Below, piece by piece: positions 48,795 through 59,689 of a DNA stretch of 64,000 bases. The notes under the pieces are model-generated. The model had not been told where the DNA came from and searched no databases. It was given only the letters and a program-made list of their open reading frames with translations. Origin of the DNA: Bactrocera neohumeralis (taxonomy: Eukaryota > Arthropoda > Insecta > Diptera > Tephritidae); the NCBI RefSeq assembly GCF_024586455.1, contig NC_065920.1:78732215-78796214 (forward strand), written 5' to 3'. The translations under genes were made by a program, and so were the position numbers. Every line of letters begins with the position of its first letter. The stretch's first letter is position 1.

Positions 48795-49740
48795 GAAAAA
48801 TGATATTGAGTTGTTCCATTTAGACCACTTGTTTTCATAAATTCGATGCCATTTTGCATGGCTACCCGGGCGCGCTTGCGGTCCAGACACTGAACCCGAT
48901 TCTCAGCGGTTTTCAAGCATAAAAATAAGTCTTACACGTCAAATCGTGCACAGAATTTGTTGAATTCGTCTTATCTGGAAACACACATACAGTCGACTGC
49001 TGTGTACTTCTGGGTTTATGTGTCTAAATTTATGATTCATCACTTGTCAGGATGTCGTAGACGTGTTTCGAAGCATCTGTTTTAACATTTCTCTCGACCA
49101 ATCAACAACACCTTTTTTTGTGAGCCATTGACAAATGTGTGGCATCCAAACTGAACTATTTTTTTACAGTCAAATGTTCATACAATATGTAATGTATGCT
49201 GGTTCTACTAATACCTAGAGTTGACTCAATCTCACGAAAGGTCGTATGACGATCTTTAATATCAGATTGCAGATAGCTTCAATAGTTTCGGGAACAACAA
49301 CTGGTTTTATACTACCTTCATGAAAATCCTCTTGGAGTGATTTACGACCCGGATTGAATGCACCATACCATCAATAAATACTGGCAATTGATGGAACTTA
49401 ATCGGCAAAAACTCCGTCAAGTTCACCGATGTACTGTTAGAGAGTTAATCTACGTCGAAAGTTGTAGAAAATAATCACGCGAAAACATTCGCGTTTTTAT
49501 TCCATTTTTTGACCGAGATGAATATTTTAAGTTACTGAGTACTGCAAACAACACAAATAGAGCTGTTACTGTAAACATCAGAAATACCACTCGAATGTCG
49601 AAGGGGGCCGTTTTTGGGCCGAGAAGAATATTTTAAGTTACTGTACACACACAAGTAGGGCTCGTATGGCGAAACGTTGTGAGCATGTATAACATCAAAT
49701 ATATCAAACTTTTTTGATACGTAACTGTAAATAATTGCAG
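48795..49740 (-). mobile_element. Fifth mariner lineage, inverted relic
   Basis: Minus-strand sequence carries a mariner transposase from its N-terminus (about 49508) to the region after the second third of the protein (about 48850). The 5' leader around 49500-49740 shows a partial tandem duplication: GAATATTTTAAGTTACTG occurs at 49517-49535 and again at 49625-49642. The same leader, unduplicated, forms the 5' end of mariner B near 8790-8890. Clear terminal repeats were not identified. Confidence 0.75.
48850..49510 (-). pseudogene. Mariner transposase pseudogene (fifth lineage)
   Basis: Minus-strand pieces include MGIKTRMFSRDYFLQLSTR, VPSIASIY-stop-WYGAFNPGRK, SLQEDFHEGSIKPVVVPETI, a WMPHICQWLTKKGVVDWSRE block and MLKQMLRNTSTTS. 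Where the first catalytic GDESWIYAYEP is expected the frame reads MNHKFRHINPEVHSS after a stop, showing loss of the motif by small indels. The second catalytic half is missing. The gene is dead. Confidence 0.75.
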
Positions 49741-49744
49741 CTTT

Positions 49745-51726
49745 CATTGACAGTACAATATACATATATTGAAATACTTTCAAGACATTAACATAAAATA
49801 AAATACTATTTTGTAATCGACGTGTGTTTGTGTGAGAAAATTTTAGAAATTCATTCAGTATTTGAATATTATGCTTATGTGCTTGTTTGCGAACAGGGAA
49901 GAAACTACTAGGTCCATTAGAGAAAATTTTAATAGATTTTTATTTATTATTATTTTCAATTAATTTGTAAATACTGAGCTTTGCCTGCAGCTGCGTGTGA
50001 AAATTGTTTCTCTATTTGCTGCCCAGAAAGTTGCATACTAAATAAAGCAGAACAGTAACGGCAATCAAAAATTACAAAAATGAATTGTTTTTCACATTTT
50101 TGTTTGGTTTTGTTTTGCTTTGTGCATACCAGCATCATAAATTTTTGCTTAGCTGGCCATTATTTAGCAACTGTAAATTTCGAAAATATCTAGAAAATAT
50201 GGTTTTTATCCAATTTTATTTATTTGCTTGTATAAATGTAAAAAATTCATAGTTTTCAAACAATACATATTTTATATAGAGACATTGTTAGTACCACAAA
50301 GGTCTGTGGCATGCGTCGTACATGCCTTTTTACATATGTATGTATGTGAATTATTGGTGTGTGCATTTGTTTTAACATATGTAAACAACAAAAAATAATA
50401 GTAAATAAAATTAATTGTAACTCGAAATTTTTTTTTGAAAGTTTTAGCCGAAGACTTGCGAACATACTATGTAGTGCAATACCAAACAATAATAAATTAT
50501 TTAAATTTTCTTTGCAATTTTGTCTTGCTAACGCAGCTTGATGCAGTGCTGAAATCATTCTTAATAAGTAAGAACCTCATTTGTGAATAAAATGTAAATT
50601 TTGAGTATTTAAGAATACGTTTTTGAAGTTCGAATGACATTTTTTGACTTTATTGGAAAAATTCATAAAAGAAAAGCATTCACAAGTGAGTTAAAAAAGT
50701 CAATCAGTATATGAAAATAGAAAAAATATACAGAAAATAACAAATATCATCACCTAAAGTGCAAAACAACGTTTCATCAAAAAAAATTTAAAATCGTTTT
50801 CAGATATAATAACCAATATACAACCATTTTATAAACAAAACTTTGATATTTATGAGTGTATGATAACCGATATATAACCATTTTATAACCAAAACTCATC
50901 GTTTATCCTTCACCTGGAAACTTTTGAAAAGCAATGTTACGTTATTTTGCATTTTAGGCGACGATATATAGAATATTAAAAATATGCTTGCCAGTCAAAT
51001 AAATAATTTCTAAAAAAACCACGTTACAAATTTGCCTAAAGAAGTAATGTTTACAAATTTCAATGCATTATTGCCTATAATACCGAAACGCTATTGTTTT
51101 TGTGTATAATGAGTCAGCACTGCATGCCAGCAATATTTTTTACTCATAACCTTTACTGACACCGTCAACATTCATTTAGAAATAACGATGAATTATCTAT
51201 GCCACCGCAAATTATTCATTATCAGTGATAAGCGCAAATAATAATGAAATATTTATATTAATTATTTGCATTAGTAATTTATGCATAAATAGAAATTTCC
51301 CTAATAACGGTTGCACATGTTCGGTGCTACCTATAAATGCAAGTGCGCACATATCCACAACTATATTCTATGTATATGATTCTGTATGTGTTCAAAAAGC
51401 GTTTATATGTATTTATGCACGCTTGACCGAATTCATTCTATGTGGCACGGCAGGTATTTGCTTCTATTTAAATAAATAAAATAAATTCAATTATGGAAAA
51501 TACGTTTGCAATGACAGTTTGAACGCTTTGCACTTCTTGCATAAAACCGCAGCACAATTGACATTGGTTAGGGCACATTTGTGCTTATGTAAATGCATAC
51601 TATTAGGGTGTGCGTTTCTACTGCAAAGTTTTCTATTCTACAAAAAAGGTCTCAATAATTTTTTTATTTTAAAATCATATGCTTTAAAATTATGCATCAG
51701 TTGCATTGAGCATGCCTTCAGTATGC
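49745..51726. other. AT-rich non-coding DNA
   Basis: A diverged direct repeat (ATAACC-ATATA-AACCATTTTATAA) lies at about 50805-50846 and 50862-50902. Nothing else is recognised. Confidence 0.55.
50805..50902 (+). repeat. Diverged direct repeat, period about 55-60 bp
   Basis: Units AATAACCAATATACAACCAT and GATAACCGATATATAACCAT both continue with TTTATAAACAAAACT or TTTATAACCAAAACT. The duplicated unit is about 40 bases. Confidence 0.7.
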
Positions 51727-51787
51727 CATGGCGTATGAGCAACAGAATTTACCAGTGCCTTATAAGTTCTGTTGCTCATACGCCATG
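51727..51787. repeat. Perfect 21-bp inverted repeat (hairpin) with 19-nt loop
   Basis: CATGGCGTATGAGCAACAGA plus one more A (51727-51747) is the exact reverse complement of 51767-51787. The loop is 51748-51766. Pairing does not extend outside the 21 bp. It is too short and too perfect to be a typical animal pre-miRNA, which has about 30 imperfect pairs, and no duplicated flanks suggest a transposon. Confidence 0.95.
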
Positions 51788-52630
51788 AATGTTCCATACA
51801 TAACTGCGCATAACTTTTAAAGTATTTTTGTTATGAAATAAAAGCTAATAAGACCTTTTTTGAAGAACGCTTAAGTTTGTGTTAGAATACTATCTTTTCA
51901 AAGTTCTAAGATTGCCTAATAAAAAATATCAAAAATGCCATGTGAAAGTGTTACAAACATCGAAGCAAACAGGGTATATGTTCAGGGTATAATAAAGAAC
52001 TTCTTGAATAATGTTGTTTAGAACATAAAGTGATATTTCAGGCTATTTCCAACAAAAATATGAACTTTGTATATACATCCACCCTAATGTGCATATGTAT
52101 GTATGCAAGTGCACATACTGTATTTATGTGTATGCTGGGCACATATATTTATATAAAAAATGTGTATGCCTGTGATTAATTTGAATCACATATTTTAGTC
52201 TAACTGAAATTATAAAATATTGCTTAATCTGCTGACAAATGCATTTATAAGTTAAGCAATTCCACATTTTTCTATTACACACCTGCACATGCATATACGA
52301 AGCAACTAACGTAAGTAAATTTCATTTAAATGTACTTGCCAAAATGCTGTGGAAATTTATATATATATGGTCAGGTAAAAATAAATTTATTTATTTTTGC
52401 AATAAAGTGAAGGCTTTATTAAGCACAGTTAGAGTAATCTCATTTAGGTCAAATATGCCGTTTTGTTTAAGAACTTGTTGGCATTTTGAGGATAAATTTG
52501 TAATGTTGTGTTATCCACATAGAAGCCTCGTCCCGTCCCTATTGGGAAAAAGTGGGATAATCGACAAGCTTCTCTGAGTTGAATTTCGCATTGGAAAAAT
52601 CATTGGCCACATACTGGAACAGATAGTAAT
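51788..52630. other. Non-coding DNA, with a fragment of the interspersed repeat
   Basis: At 51945-52000 the phrases 'gtgttacaaacatcgaagca' and 'cagggtatatgttcagggta' 'taataaag' match the end of the interspersed tephritid-type repeat. ATGTATGTATG occurs near 52095. Nothing else is recognised. Confidence 0.5.
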
Positions 52631-52639
52631 TATTACAGA

Positions 52640-52960
52640 CAGGTTTTAGCTACAAGGTGGATGCACAAGTACCTGCCAACCAAGCTCCCCGAACTTCTGA
52701 AGAGCGATGTGTGCGCCTCGGCGTTGTTTTCATGGATCACAATTCCTCTCCTAATCATCATAGCTGACCGTTTATGGGTGATTTTTTCCTACAGATGGTT
52801 CAATTGGTGACAGTACAGTCAGTTCCGAATTAAGAGTTTACCTTAGAAGAGCAGCTCACAGTATTTGATTCTTGCCAATGTACCCAACAAACAACAATAC
52901 CCTTCTGACCTTAAATATTGGCTTGACTAGCGTTTGCGCCGTTTCGACCTCACCTATCTT
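52640..52960 (-). mobile_element. Sixth mariner fragment (second catalytic region)
   Basis: On the minus strand around 52770-52640 the translation MMIRRGIVIHENNAEAHTSL followed by a SG-L-GRYLCIHLV stretch matches the segment around the second catalytic residue, usually RRGV-FH-DNARPHTSL and ELGWE-L-HPPYSPDLAPSD. Here HQDN is HENN, so the aspartate is lost. Upstream (52800-52950) a VWW-region and KTLN-like text can be followed. It is a short, dead fragment. Confidence 0.65.
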
Positions 52961-53099
52961 AATTTGATATTCGTCATATCCAATAACCATCCGCTTCAGA
53001 GTTCGAACGATTTTTTGCGAATTAACAGCGATTTGCAGTTAGAAATTTGGTCTACGGGATTCTTGCGTTAACTCGAGTATCGAGCTTCAGTTTGTACTC

Positions 53100-53430
53100 A
53101 GCCTCAACTAAATGGATGAAAAGGTTCTTTTGTGCAGTGTGTGCCTCCTTTAAAATCGAAAGAGTACATGACAATTTCGACAAATGGATTTACAGAGGCC
53201 TGAACTAAATCGATGTAACAAGGAAATTTAGCTTCGATGCCTAGGTGACCTGGCAATCAGTAGAAGTGAAGTCGCTTGTTCATGGAGACACTCTTTGCTA
53301 CACAAGACCCTTCTGGCCGATATTGGAAACGCGGTTACTACCTTGATTGGCTGCCTATGTAGGTAGAGTTCTCTGCTTTTGCATAAGAGGCTAGCTCCGC
53401 GACTCTTCTAATAGCAAAGACCTTTGTTTG
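53100..53430 (-). mobile_element. LINE RNase H remnant
   Basis: Minus-strand text VAKSVSMNKRLHFY-stop-LPGHLGIEAK (around 53310-53240) fits the WLPGH-GIEGNE region of LINE RNase H, with the tryptophan codon turned into TGA. YIDLVQASVNPFVE follows. The rest of the element is not recognisable. Confidence 0.5.
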
Positions 53431-53599
53431 AATACTTTAATGACGCAGCAGCTTAAAAGGTTGCCTTATGCCTAACTCCAGGTTTTTGCATTAAATCAAA
53501 CAACATTTTAGTTTTAAGAGTAACCTTTTCGCACGCTTTCGGTTAGATCACCACGAAATCTTTATGGTTTGGAAAATTCAGTCTTTTACCTAGAAAATA

Positions 53600-53685
53600 T
53601 TGGACAGTCGAAAAAGCATATTTGTATTTTGTCAATAGATGCCGTTGCAGAATAGAAATACGAAAATACTTTTTCGACTACGCAA
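53600..53685 (+). mobile_element. Mariner copy E, 86-bp minimal deletion derivative
   Basis: TA at 53598-53599 and TA at 53686-53687 bound the element. It consists of a left end (TTGGACAGTCGAAAAAGCAT, running on to a GTCAATAGATGCCGTTGCAG tail) joined directly to a right end (TAGAAATACGAAAATACTTT followed by TTCGACTACGCAA). All transposase sequence is gone. Both ends match copies A, D and F with a few substitutions. Confidence 0.92.
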
Positions 53686-53689
53686 TATT

Positions 53690-54586
53690 CACTTATAATC
53701 TAATTAGCGTGCTGGAAGCTAATTTTTATGTTCAATAACACTCAGCAGTCTAACAGAAACTCAAGGTTAACCGATTGTCGATTAAACTAACTAAATTATA
53801 TCTATTTAAATTAGCTAACGCACTTTTGAGCTGATAGGCTCATCTTCAATGGTGTTAAATTTGAATTTATATTGCTTTTCATATAACAAGCGGGTGCGTA
53901 ATCTCACACAATTCATCTTATTTATTATAATTTAGCACGGAATTAGAATTTCACATTTGCCATTAAGTGGTGTTATATTCCAGTAATGCAAATAATTTGT
54001 AAAATGATGCATGTGTGTGTGTTTGTTCGGGCGCACTTAGGTGCGACAATAAATTTCCATTATTAATTTCACCTGTCATACATAAGTATATACATACATA
54101 CGCATTTATTAAGCACATAAGTGCAAATAATTTGACGAGCTGATTAGTGACAAATGTTAATAGAAATGGAAAGCCTAACCGAAACATATCAAATGCATTC
54201 CACACATGTTTAAATATCGAATTTCGTAATTAGATAAAAATATATAAATAAATATGCAAGTATATGTGAATATGTAAATAGACGTGTTAGATGTGCAAAT
54301 AATTTCGCAAACAATTCACAAAAAATCAAAAAAAAATAACATAGATGTAATTACATACATATATGCGACTGATTAACGCATTTAAATTCAATATACAACA
54401 GTAATTGATTGGTTAGTACAATAATTACTTGAGTATTTAAGGTGAGCGCTGGAGCAATTCAGACCACAAACACATTTGAACATTATTCTTAAAGTAAATT
54501 ATTAATCGATACATTTCATTATCTTTTACTTCTTCAGATAAGGCGTAAAACTGAGTCGCAGGCAGGCTATATAGCTAAAATTTTAA
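53690..54586. other. AT-rich non-coding DNA between mariners E and F
   Basis: Nothing is recognised apart from short TATACATACATACG text near 54087. Copies E and F of the same family lie 904 bases apart here in the same orientation. Confidence 0.55.
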
Positions 54587-54588
54587 TA

Positions 54589-55714
54589 TTGAGTAGTCGA
54601 AAAAGTCTTTTCGTATTTTGTCAATAGAAGTCGTTTCTCCAGTGCTACCCATCACATTGTATCATACCATATAGTGTTGGAAAGGTGAGATTCCAAGCTT
54701 CATTCACCCAGAAAAAAATTAAATTCGGGAAAGCTAAATAAAGTTACAGCTGTTCAAAAAGGAGTGAGAATAATGAAGAAATATTTGAAATTTTTGTACA
54801 AAAAAGGGAAGAATGTCACGCAAGCTACCAATCAAAGATGCACCTCGCTCTGGTCGACCTATCGTATATTGACCAGGATCGTCACATAAGCACCCATGAC
54901 ATCGCTAAGGAACTTAACATTTATCATCAAACGGTTTTGAACCATTTAAAAAAGGCTGGCTACAAAAAGAAGCACGATGTTTGGATACCACATGATTTGT
55001 GTGTGAAAAATTTAATGGACCGAATTAACAACTGCGATTCTTTGCTGAAACGAAATGAAATCGAATCATTTCTGAAGCGAATGGTAACAGGAGACTAAAA
55101 GTGGATCAAATACAGCAATAATGTGCGAAAAAGATCATGGTCTAAGTGTGGTGAAGCTCAACAAATGATCGCAAATCCAGGATTGACGCCTCGAAAGGTT
55201 ATGCTAAATGTTTGGAGGGATTGGAAAGGAATCATCCACTATGAGCTGCTCCATCGTGATCTAACGATTGATTCCACATTTTACCGTCAACAACTGTTGA
55301 GATTGAAGCAACCAATCGCGAAAAAATTACCAGAATGATCAAAAGAAAGGGCTTCGTCTTCCATCAGAACCACCCTGTTCCGCAAACATCTTTGATGACT
55401 CGGCAAAAACTGGGAGTGCTTGGCTGGGAAGTTTAGATGATCCACCATATAGCCCTGATCTTGCACCATCCGATTACCATTTGTTTCAGTAAAGTTGGCT
55501 TCAAGAGAAGACTATGAGAATAATTTGTCGCAATTTTTCGCCGAGAAACCAGAAAAGTTTTTCACTGATGGTATAGTGTTTCTAGCAGAAAAATGGCAAA
55601 AAATGGTCATCCAAAATGGCACATATCTGGTTCATTAAAGTTCATTATAAATATAAAAAAAAAATAAGTTAAAGTTTGATTAGAAATACGAAAAGACTTT
55701 TTTTTACTACCCAA
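54589..55714 (+). mobile_element. Mariner copy F, best-preserved member
   Basis: TA at 54587-54588 then TTGAGTAGTCGAAAAAGTCT; the right end reads TACGAAAAGACTTTTTTTTACTACCCAA and ends at 55714 before TA at 55715-55716. Length is 1126 bp, against about 1.2-1.3 kb for an intact element, with part of the linker deleted. The leader CCAGTGCTACCCATCACATT is shared with fragment C. Confidence 0.93.
54770..55490 (+). pseudogene. Mariner transposase pseudogene (copy F)
   Basis: The frame gives FLYKKGKNVTQATNQR-like text near 54790-54835, then from 54838 IDQDRHISTHDIAKELNIYH with QTVLNHLKKAGYKKKHDVWI, MDRINNCDSLLKRNEIESFL and MVTGD. The codon after GD is TAA (55096-55098), which interrupts the GDEKW motif one residue past the first catalytic aspartate. 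The same frame resumes with KWIKYSNNVRKRSWSKCGEA through LTPRKVMLNVWRDWKGIIHY to about 55338. The second block reads FVFHQNHPVPQTSLM: the aspartate expected after HQ is not there. It is the longest readable copy but still inactive. Confidence 0.9.
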
Positions 55715-55716
55715 TA

Positions 55717-56763
55717 TTATACCTTATTTGATCATTAAGTGCCTACTAAAACCATGCTCTTTCTAACCTCACATCATAACAGTTTCATTTTCTTATTCAT
55801 TAGAGAATATTGCTAGGAATCTTACAGAACTTGCAACGGCTTCAAATGTTGCAATGATTGCCATTGCGGTAATCGGAACTTCTGTACAAACTGAATAATT
55901 TAGAGTACTTATATGTATGTATGTATATATGTATATATGATTGCTTATATTGATTATTAAGTCGTTTATAATCACAGTATTCTCATTGCATTTACATACA
56001 GACAAAAGCTGTTGTGTGTTGTGGTTGTACAACAACTCCTGACATGCAATTAAGTACACAGATTTACCGGCTAAGATAAATCGTGCATATTTGATGAATG
56101 GATAATACATTTGTATGCAGCGCTGCATTTGTAGACATGTACATAACTGTTGTTCAATGTTTCGCTTATCTGTAAGCCATGTAAGTCAAACAGAGTCAGC
56201 TGTATTAAGTTTAAAGCCATTTTGAATACTTGTTAGTGGCAGCAAATTTACAATTTTGACTGTTTTTCTTTAGATTGAATGCTTTAAACACAGAAAAATC
56301 TGAAACACAAAACCAGTTCAGGATATTATTATAAACTAAATTGATTACTTGCGTAAGTTGGACAACTAAAGGCAACTAAGCATACGCTTAACTTTAACAA
56401 AACTCAAAATTTATAATATGTCCAGAAAACCAATATTATTTTGTGCTCAAATATTTTCCTAACTACTGTTGTAGTTGCTTAGTTACAGGTATCGGATTAA
56501 TCTGCAGGACTAAAGTGTTTGACCACGCTCATTCAGTGTTAAAGCATGAGCTAGTACTGCTTATCAGTTGTAATGATTACATAAGTAATTACATTGTTGA
56601 TTGCCTGTGGCTATATTGCTGTTATTTGCAACGCCTGCAACACGATTTATGGTGTAGGTCGCCATAAAGCAGTAATTATTTGATTATGGGTGTAGTACAC
56701 CTTCGCGCTCAAATTTCTCATTTATTTCTGACGATCAAACACATAACAAATTATATTTACATG
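55717..56763. other. Non-coding DNA with TATG-type simple repeat
   Basis: A TATGTATGTATGTATATATG run lies at about 55912-55938. The minus-strand 111-codon frame 55793-56128 spans that repeat and has no domain. Nothing else is recognised. Confidence 0.55.
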
Positions 56764-57390
56764 AATTATTAAGGGTGATCCATTTCGACGTTCCCTTAAC
56801 AAAAAATATGTTTTAAACAAAAAAAATACAGAAACTTCAAATTTAATGGGGAATGTTTATTTCTATCTGAAAGAACGTTCTTTGGCATTTATTTTTTGAA
56901 GATTATGTCTTTCAAATGTAGGCCGCGGCTACGTCTCAGATAGTCCATCCGTTCAGTCTAATTTTCGATGACTCATTCGAGTATTTTGTATGGTAACTCG
57001 CGTGATATTTTGCTTCAAGGCCTGAATCGAAACGGGTTTTTTGGCATAGATTGATTTTACATATCCCCACAGAATTAAGCCTGACAGTGGGGTATCACGC
57101 AATCCTGGTGGCCAGTCGATCGGTCCAAAACGTGAAATTACCTGCTCACCAAAGCGTTCTCGCAATAAATCCATTGATTGTTGCGTCTTGTTAAAACCAA
57201 AAGCCACCGAGATCACAAGCTTCAATTTCTGGTATCAAATAGACGGTTATTATGGTACAATAACGGTCGCAATTGACGGTTACGTTCTCACAGTCCAGGT
57301 TTCGCCGAGCTTCTAAAAAGAATCGAAACGCTTCAACCTTAATTTGGTAAAAGCTGGAATTAGTAGGAGAAAATTTCACCTCATCTTCCT
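56764..57390 (-). mobile_element. Second-lineage mariner relic, copy 3 (C-terminal half)
   Basis: The plus-strand left end (GGGTGATCCATTTCGACGTT, with CCCTTA following) may be the terminal repeat. Internal non-coding text GAAACTTCAAATTTAATGGG and GAACGTTCTTTGGCATTTAT corresponds to the relics at 15.0 and 20.2 kb. The rest is the last half of the transposase on the minus strand. The 5' half of the element is missing. Confidence 0.78.
56930..57335 (-). pseudogene. Transposase C-terminal pseudogene, MER-SEQR mariner lineage
   Basis: On the minus strand the text runs VTVNCDRYCTIITVYLIPEI, EACDLGGFWF-stop, then after a frame change SMDLLRERFGEQVISRFGPI with DWPPGLRDTPLSGLILWGYV, KSIYAKKPVSIQALKQNITR and HRKLD. 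The expected WPPRSCDLTPLDFFLWGYVK region is clearly present but the catalytic aspartate context is altered (LRDTPL). The FWFQQDGAT block with the second aspartate is broken by a frameshift after FWF. It is dead. Confidence 0.82.
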
Positions 57391-57790
57391 TATTGCATTT
57401 TTAAAAAGCTGCGTTCTTTAAATTCTTGAGCCTCACCGCGTGAGTGCCAGTGGGACAGTGTTTAATTAGGACGCCTATCATTGCGACGATGAGAGCCTTG
57501 CTCGGAGCTAGCAGTTTATTGGACCTTTTGCATTCTATTCTGGCCCAGAAGTCTTTCGCAACGCGACAAGTATTTGCTAAGCTCGCTCAAAGCCCATAGA
57601 TCCAGTGCCCAAGTGCACCAACACGGAGGAATCCCTGCTCGTTTCTTTCCTGATAGTATCTGAGTATGGTTTCCTTTTGTTGCAAACTTTATGATTTCCG
57701 ACAATTGTGCGGTGTTCACGCACCCAGACATGTTTAGTGTGAGTGATATCATGAGCTCACTGTCAGCGAGCTCAAGGCCTGGTACGGTAT
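57390..57790 (-). mobile_element. LINE ORF2 C-terminal fragment
   Basis: Minus-strand text near 57470-57400 reads MIGVLIKHCPTGTHAVRLKN, which follows the VGV-TGHC-IGTHA-RL pattern found after RNase H in insect LINEs. Upstream on the same strand (57752-57516) lies an open frame with LSELSKYLSRCERLLGQN that may belong to the same element. It directly abuts the mariner relic at 56764-57390. Confidence 0.5.
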
Positions 57791-59689
57791 TCTTAAGTGC
57801 CCAATGCTAATTAAAACATTTTCTAATATATAATTTAATTTCAAAACAATCGCGCTGCACTTTTATCTCGCAACTTTGTCAAATTATTTACAAAAAAAAA
57901 TACATTTCGTTGATTAGTTTTTTATTTCAATGGTTTATGCGCTCACTCTATTGAAAGTTGGTTTCTTTTTCTATAAATTTATAAATTCATTTCATGTTTT
58001 CCCCATTTTCAGCTTCAGTTTTGCAATTTCGCAATTTTTCAATTTCCAGTTTTTTTTCAATTTTCGTTTAGCATTTCATCTTTTCAAGAACCCGCTGCAA
58101 AAAAAAAACTGTTCATTCGCGCGCACACTTGTGCGTTCGCTCGCGCTGAAATGTCAAAGCTTTGACGCTATGAATGTCGCTGGCACGGATCGTCGCACAC
58201 AAATAAATGCACATTTGTAGGTATTTCCACATGTGTGCGGAAGGACCAAATGCAAACATAAGAGCGACAAATGTTTTCACAAGAATTGCGAGTTGCGGGC
58301 GACTTTTTTGACATAAAAATATAAATAGAGAGTTCGTTAGTTGAACGCGAAAAAATATAGAGCGGTTCATGCCACTGAATAGTGATTGCTCATGGATAGC
58401 TAACTAGTTTCGAGAGGATCCGGGTGACGTTTTTGCGTCTCGATGAAAGTGACAAGCTTCGATTATTCGATAATATTTTGACACTCTTCGGATTACTAAG
58501 GTTAGGTTGGGTTAGGTTGGGTTAGGTTATGAGATCGATACTAGCAAAGATCTCACTTATGCAGCTTAGAACGCCGGTCCGACCAAGCGCTTTGAGCCTA
58601 TCACACATTTTTTGAGACGGCTAATGTCAGTTTCGCCTATGTCCCTTGGTTCGCCGAACGTCTGCTGAGATGTTTCAACCTCAGTCTTCAAAGGCTGTAC
58701 AATGGAGTAGAAAGTGCCTGGTATGACTAAGGTAACTCTCAAATACTTTTCTGATATTGCCTCTTTAATACTATAGAGCTGAAAAAGTTTTTTCGACTTT
58801 TGCAAATTTCGCACTTTACTTACTTTAGCATTTTCTTGACTGGTTGTTTGCTGGGTGGCCTAAGCAACCTAAGCGTGTGTTTTAAAAATAACGAACGAAA
58901 TTTTTCCTATTTTCATATAGCATACCTGGCCAACACATATAACTGAAGAACATATATGTACGTATGTATGTGCGTATGTGTGTACATGCAATCGTGTGAT
59001 TCACCTGCAATTGGCATTTCATTTCAATTTTGACACATTTCGCATTGTTCAACTCTTTCATTCGTTATGGCTTCTTTCTCCATTTGCCATAAGCCACTCT
59101 TCCTTATATGCTTTTGTTGCTGCACTAATTTTTAGTTTACTATTTTTATTTTCTTATCATTCCTTCTCACATCTAATTAATTAACTTGAAAGCATTTAGT
59201 AAGTTAAGAAGGAAGTAATGTAAGAAATTGATGGACAAAGGAAACGTGCGGAAAACAGAAATGATCAAAAAGGAAAGAAAATTCGAGCCTTGAACTTTTT
59301 GTGCCAGCGGTGAAATATACTTGGGTGTGACATTGATTTCAATGAGTGTAGTGATAAGTATCGAAATATTTTGCAGTTAAACATTTGATACTTTAAAAAT
59401 AAGTTTTTGTCACTATGTCTCTAAGCTCTATCACACTAATTGCTATATTTATACTTAGATAAGCTCTCAACAACTTCTTTAAACTAAAAATGACAACAAA
59501 TTTCTTTTACGTATTTGAAAATACTTGATGAAGGGTATATAATCGTACTGACATTAATATTCAAAGAGTGATACATATAATTAGGTTGGGACAACTGAAG
59601 TACATGCACTCTCTTAATCGTGAGAGTATTTCAATGTTTTCAAAAGAACATACGCTCTTCGTGCTCAAAAACTTCAATGAAAATTGTAA
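57791..59689. other. Non-coding DNA
   Basis: A GGGTTAGGTT triplication lies at 58500-58528. The minus-strand frame 58566-58814 has no domain I recognise, although its neighbourhood has the texture of an old retroelement. TATGTACGTATGTATG occurs near 58955-58970. Confidence 0.5.
58499..58530 (+). repeat. Short AGGTTGGGTT tandem repeat
   Basis: Three units of the ten-mer AGGTTGGGTT or AGGTTATG in a row. It is too short to be telomeric and flies of this group do not use TTAGG repeats at their ends. Confidence 0.8.

Noticed and set aside
58499..58530. GGTTAGGTT-like repeat as an interstitial telomere
   Set aside because: Only three units, not TTAGG, and flies have lost TTAGG telomeres; it is probably part of an old retroelement.
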